Below, in pieces: positions 61,283 to 64,000 of a DNA stretch of 64,000 nt. Positions within the stretch are counted from its first letter, which is position 1. Each line of letters begins with the position of its first letter. This DNA is from Actinomyces sp. (GTDB taxonomy: Bacteria > Actinomycetota > Actinomycetes > Actinomycetales > Actinomycetaceae): the NCBI GenBank assembly GCA_018375675.1, contig JAHACW010000003.1, positions 20,359-84,358 of the forward strand. The letters are read 5' to 3'. The translations under genes were made by a program, and so were the position numbers. Below the pieces are notes generated by a model. That model was not told the DNA's origin and searched no databases. It saw only the letters and a program-made list of their open reading frames with translations.

Positions 61283-62599
61283 GTGGCACTGATCGTGCAA
61301 AAGTACGGCGGTTCTTCCGTCGCCGACACCGAAGCCATGAAGCGCGTCGCCCAGCGCATCGTGGACACGCACAACGCGGGACACCGCGTCGTTGTCGTCG
61401 TATCGGCGATGGGTGACACGACCGACGACCTGCTCGACGCGGCCGCAGCCCTCACAGACACCCCGCCCGACCGCGAAATGGACATCCTCCTGTCGGCCGG
61501 CGAGCGCATCTCGATGGCCCTCCTCGCGATGGCCGTCAATGAACTCGGCGTCGAAGCCCGCGCCTACACCGGCGCGCAGGCCGGCATCCAGACCGACAGC
61601 CGCTTCGGAGCCGCCCAGATCGTCGGCATGGTCCCCGAGCGCGTCGCCCGCGCCATCAAGGACGGCCAGGTCGCCATCGTCGCCGGCTTCCAGGGCATCT
61701 CCAAGGACGACGACGTGACGACGCTGGGCCGCGGAGGCTCCGACACGACCGCCGTCGCCCTCGCCGCAGCCCTCCACGCCGACGTGTGCGAAATCTACAC
61801 GGACGTCGACGGCCTCTTCTCCGCTGACCCGCGCATCGTCCCCAAGGCCCACCGCCTGCGCACCCTCACCCAGGAAGAAACCCTGGAAATGGCCGCGCAC
61901 GGCGCCAAGATCCTCCACCTGCGCGCCGTCGAATTCGCGCGCCGCTACGGGGTCCCCCTGCACGTGCGCTCCTCGTTCTCCGAAAAGAACGGCACCTGGA
62001 TCTCCGACTCCCCCGCAAACCCTGAACTCAAGGGCCTCGTGCCCGACGCAGCCCTGAAGTCTCCCGAGGAAAACGCCATGGAAAAGCCCGTCATCTCCGG
62101 TATCGCTCACGACCGCTCCCAGGACAAGATCACCGTCACCGACGTGCCGAACAGCCCCGGCGTCGCCGCCCGCGTCTTCGCCGTCGTCGCCGAGGTCGGC
62201 GCCAACATCGACATGATCGTCCAGAACCTGCCGATCTCCGACCCCACCAAGGCCAACATCACCTTCACCCTGCCCGAAGGCGATGCACAGAAGGCCCTCG
62301 ACGCCCTTGAGGCCCACCGCGACGAGATCGGCTTCAACGAGCTGCGCTACAACCCCAACATCGGCAAGCTCAGCCTCGTCGGCGTCGGCATGCGCACCAA
62401 CCCGGGCGTCTCCGCGCGCCTCTTCAGCGCCCTGTCCGACGCGGGCATCAACATTGACCTGATTTCCACCTCCGAGATCCGCATCTCCGTTGTCACCCGC
62501 CTCGACGACCTCGACCGCGCCGTCCAGGCCGTCCACACCGCATTCGGCCTCGATGCCTCCGAAACCGAGGCCGTCGTCTACGGCGGCACCGGCCGCTGA
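61283..62599 (+). CDS. lysC: Aspartate kinase (with probable internal beta-subunit start)
   Basis: 438 residues from GTG 61283 (TGAGG upstream). The kinase begins ALIVQKYGGSSVADTEAMKR, with GFQGISKDDDVTTLGRGGSD and TDVDGLFSADPRI. Two ACT domains follow (about 275-430: ITVTDVPNSPGVAARVFAVV and LSLVGVGMRTNPGVSARLFS). It phosphorylates aspartate, the first step to lysine, threonine, methionine and diaminopimelate, and is normally inhibited by lysine plus threonine through the ACT domains. It is followed by asd. Confidence 0.95.
   Translation: MALIVQKYGGSSVADTEAMKRVAQRIVDTHNAGHRVVVVVSAMGDTTDDLLDAAAALTDTPPDREMDILLSAGERISMALLAMAVNELGVEARAYTGAQAGIQTDSRFGAAQIVGMVPERVARAIKDGQVAIVAGFQGISKDDDVTTLGRGGSDTTAVALAAALHADVCEIYTDVDGLFSADPRIVPKAHRLRTLTQEETLEMAAHGAKILHLRAVEFARRYGVPLHVRSSFSEKNGTWISDSPANPELKGLVPDAALKSPEENAMEKPVISGIAHDRSQDKITVTDVPNSPGVAARVFAVVAEVGANIDMIVQNLPISDPTKANITFTLPEGDAQKALDALEAHRDEIGFNELRYNPNIGKLSLVGVGMRTNPGVSARLFSALSDAGINIDLISTSEIRISVVTRLDDLDRAVQAVHTAFGLDASETEAVVYGGTGR
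62066..62080 (+). promoter_or_regulatory. Internal ribosome site and in-frame ATG for an aspartokinase beta subunit
   Basis: GAGGA (62066-62070), 7 nt, then ATG (62078-62080) in the lysC frame, immediately before the ACT region. Actinobacterial aspartokinases are known to make a beta subunit from such an internal start, giving an alpha2-beta2 enzyme. The product would be about 173 residues. Confidence 0.65.
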
Positions 62600-63799
<1,200 letters not shown>

Positions 63800-63818
63800 G
63801 TGCTCCACTGACTGCGTG

Positions 63819-63853
63819 AACGCGCGGCGGCCCGGTGGGCTGCCGCGCGTTTG
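63819..63853 (+). terminator. Terminator after asd
   Basis: A 10-bp stem AACGCGCGGC / GCCGCGCGTT with a 13-nt loop that can pair further, followed by TTGCGTTGTGTTGTT. Confidence 0.7.
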
Positions 63854-63884
63854 CGTTGTGTTGTTGCTTGTGGCTCCACGGGGG

Positions 63885-64000
63885 TTCCGGGCGCCGGAGG
63901 GCCCGGCCGCTGTGTGTGCCGGTGGGCGGCGGCCCGCCCGCGAGCCGTCCGCGCTGCGAGCTTCGCTCGGCGCGTCGTCTCGAAGCCCGGCCAGGCCCCG
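63885..64000 (+). repeat. GC-rich intergenic repeat, second location (cut by the window edge)
   Basis: Contains TTCCGGGCGCCGGAGGGCCC at 63885, a 38-nt block at 63914-63951 and a 21-nt block at 63980-64000, each identical to parts of the cluster at 19492-19799. Here the three blocks occur consecutively within 116 bp, so this may be nearer the complete unit. It runs off the window. Confidence 0.75.

Overview
The window is high-GC actinobacterial chromosome with dense, mostly bidirectional gene packing and frequent 4-bp ATGA/GTGA overlaps. Several starts look leaderless (TANNNT, 6 nt, then the start codon). An oral or host-associated Actinomyces/Schaalia-type organism is the best guess. The basis is gene content: a Tad pilus locus, large SdrD_B/DUF11 surface proteins with an LARTG sorting signal, type VII-secretion-style proteins without a local secretion machine, anaerobic NrdD/NrdG, and a membrane-tethered NirK. 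The species is an inference; no rRNA is present to fix it.

Layout. 1-6.2 kb: a GlxR/Crp-type regulator, an alpha/beta-hydrolase whose nucleophile position is Gly, an acidic membrane protein, a divergent pair sharing one -10 element, and a HAD-IB phosphatase. 6.3-10.9 kb: a Tad/Flp pilus operon (TadZ-like, TadA, a TadB-TadC fusion, Flp pilin, two TadE-like pseudopilins) bracketed by DnaA-box-like sites. 11.1-14.3 kb: a convergent cassette of a small helical protein, a large helical Gly/Ala-tailed protein and a secreted subtilisin, resembling type VII substrates plus mycosin. 14.4-18.0 kb: a DEAH helicase with two YbjN-like proteins. 18.3-21.0 kb: a PAP2 phosphatase, about 1 kb of gene-free repeats, and a DoxX-like protein. 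21.2-24.2 kb: nrdD-nrdG behind tandem NrdR boxes. 24.3-30.2 kb: an LRV-type membrane protein, an acyl-CoA dehydrogenase-like flavoprotein, a LytR_C protein, an App1-like phosphatase and an MFS transporter. 30.3-34.4 kb: an operon of two NnrS-like membrane proteins and a NirK with an extra cupredoxin domain. 34.6-37.1 kb: a WXG100-like protein, a DUF1023 lipase-like effector and a possible immunity protein. 37.2-40.5 kb: phosphoglucomutase and an AGE-family epimerase/isomerase. 40.6-40.9 kb: two tRNA-Ser genes. 41.3-55.0 kb: two tandem giant surface proteins (2458 and 1949 aa) that share leader, signal peptide, terminator and module order but differ by one block of about 505 residues. 55.2-63.8 kb: dnaX-recR, an OmpR-type two-component system, and aspartokinase-asd.

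The first 18 kb appear to follow the order crp / ephE-like / HAD / ssd-tad / helicase that I recall from Mycobacterium tuberculosis (Rv3676 down to Rv3649). There too, type VII substrates (PE genes) sit between the tad genes and the helicase. The points I consider most worth following up are: the type VII-like proteins embedded next to the Tad locus; the DnaA-box-like sites in that locus; the lipase/immunity-like trio; the NirK with fused cupredoxin; the super-repeat difference between the twin adhesins; and a dispersed GC-rich intergenic repeat with copies at 19.5-19.8 kb and at the right edge.
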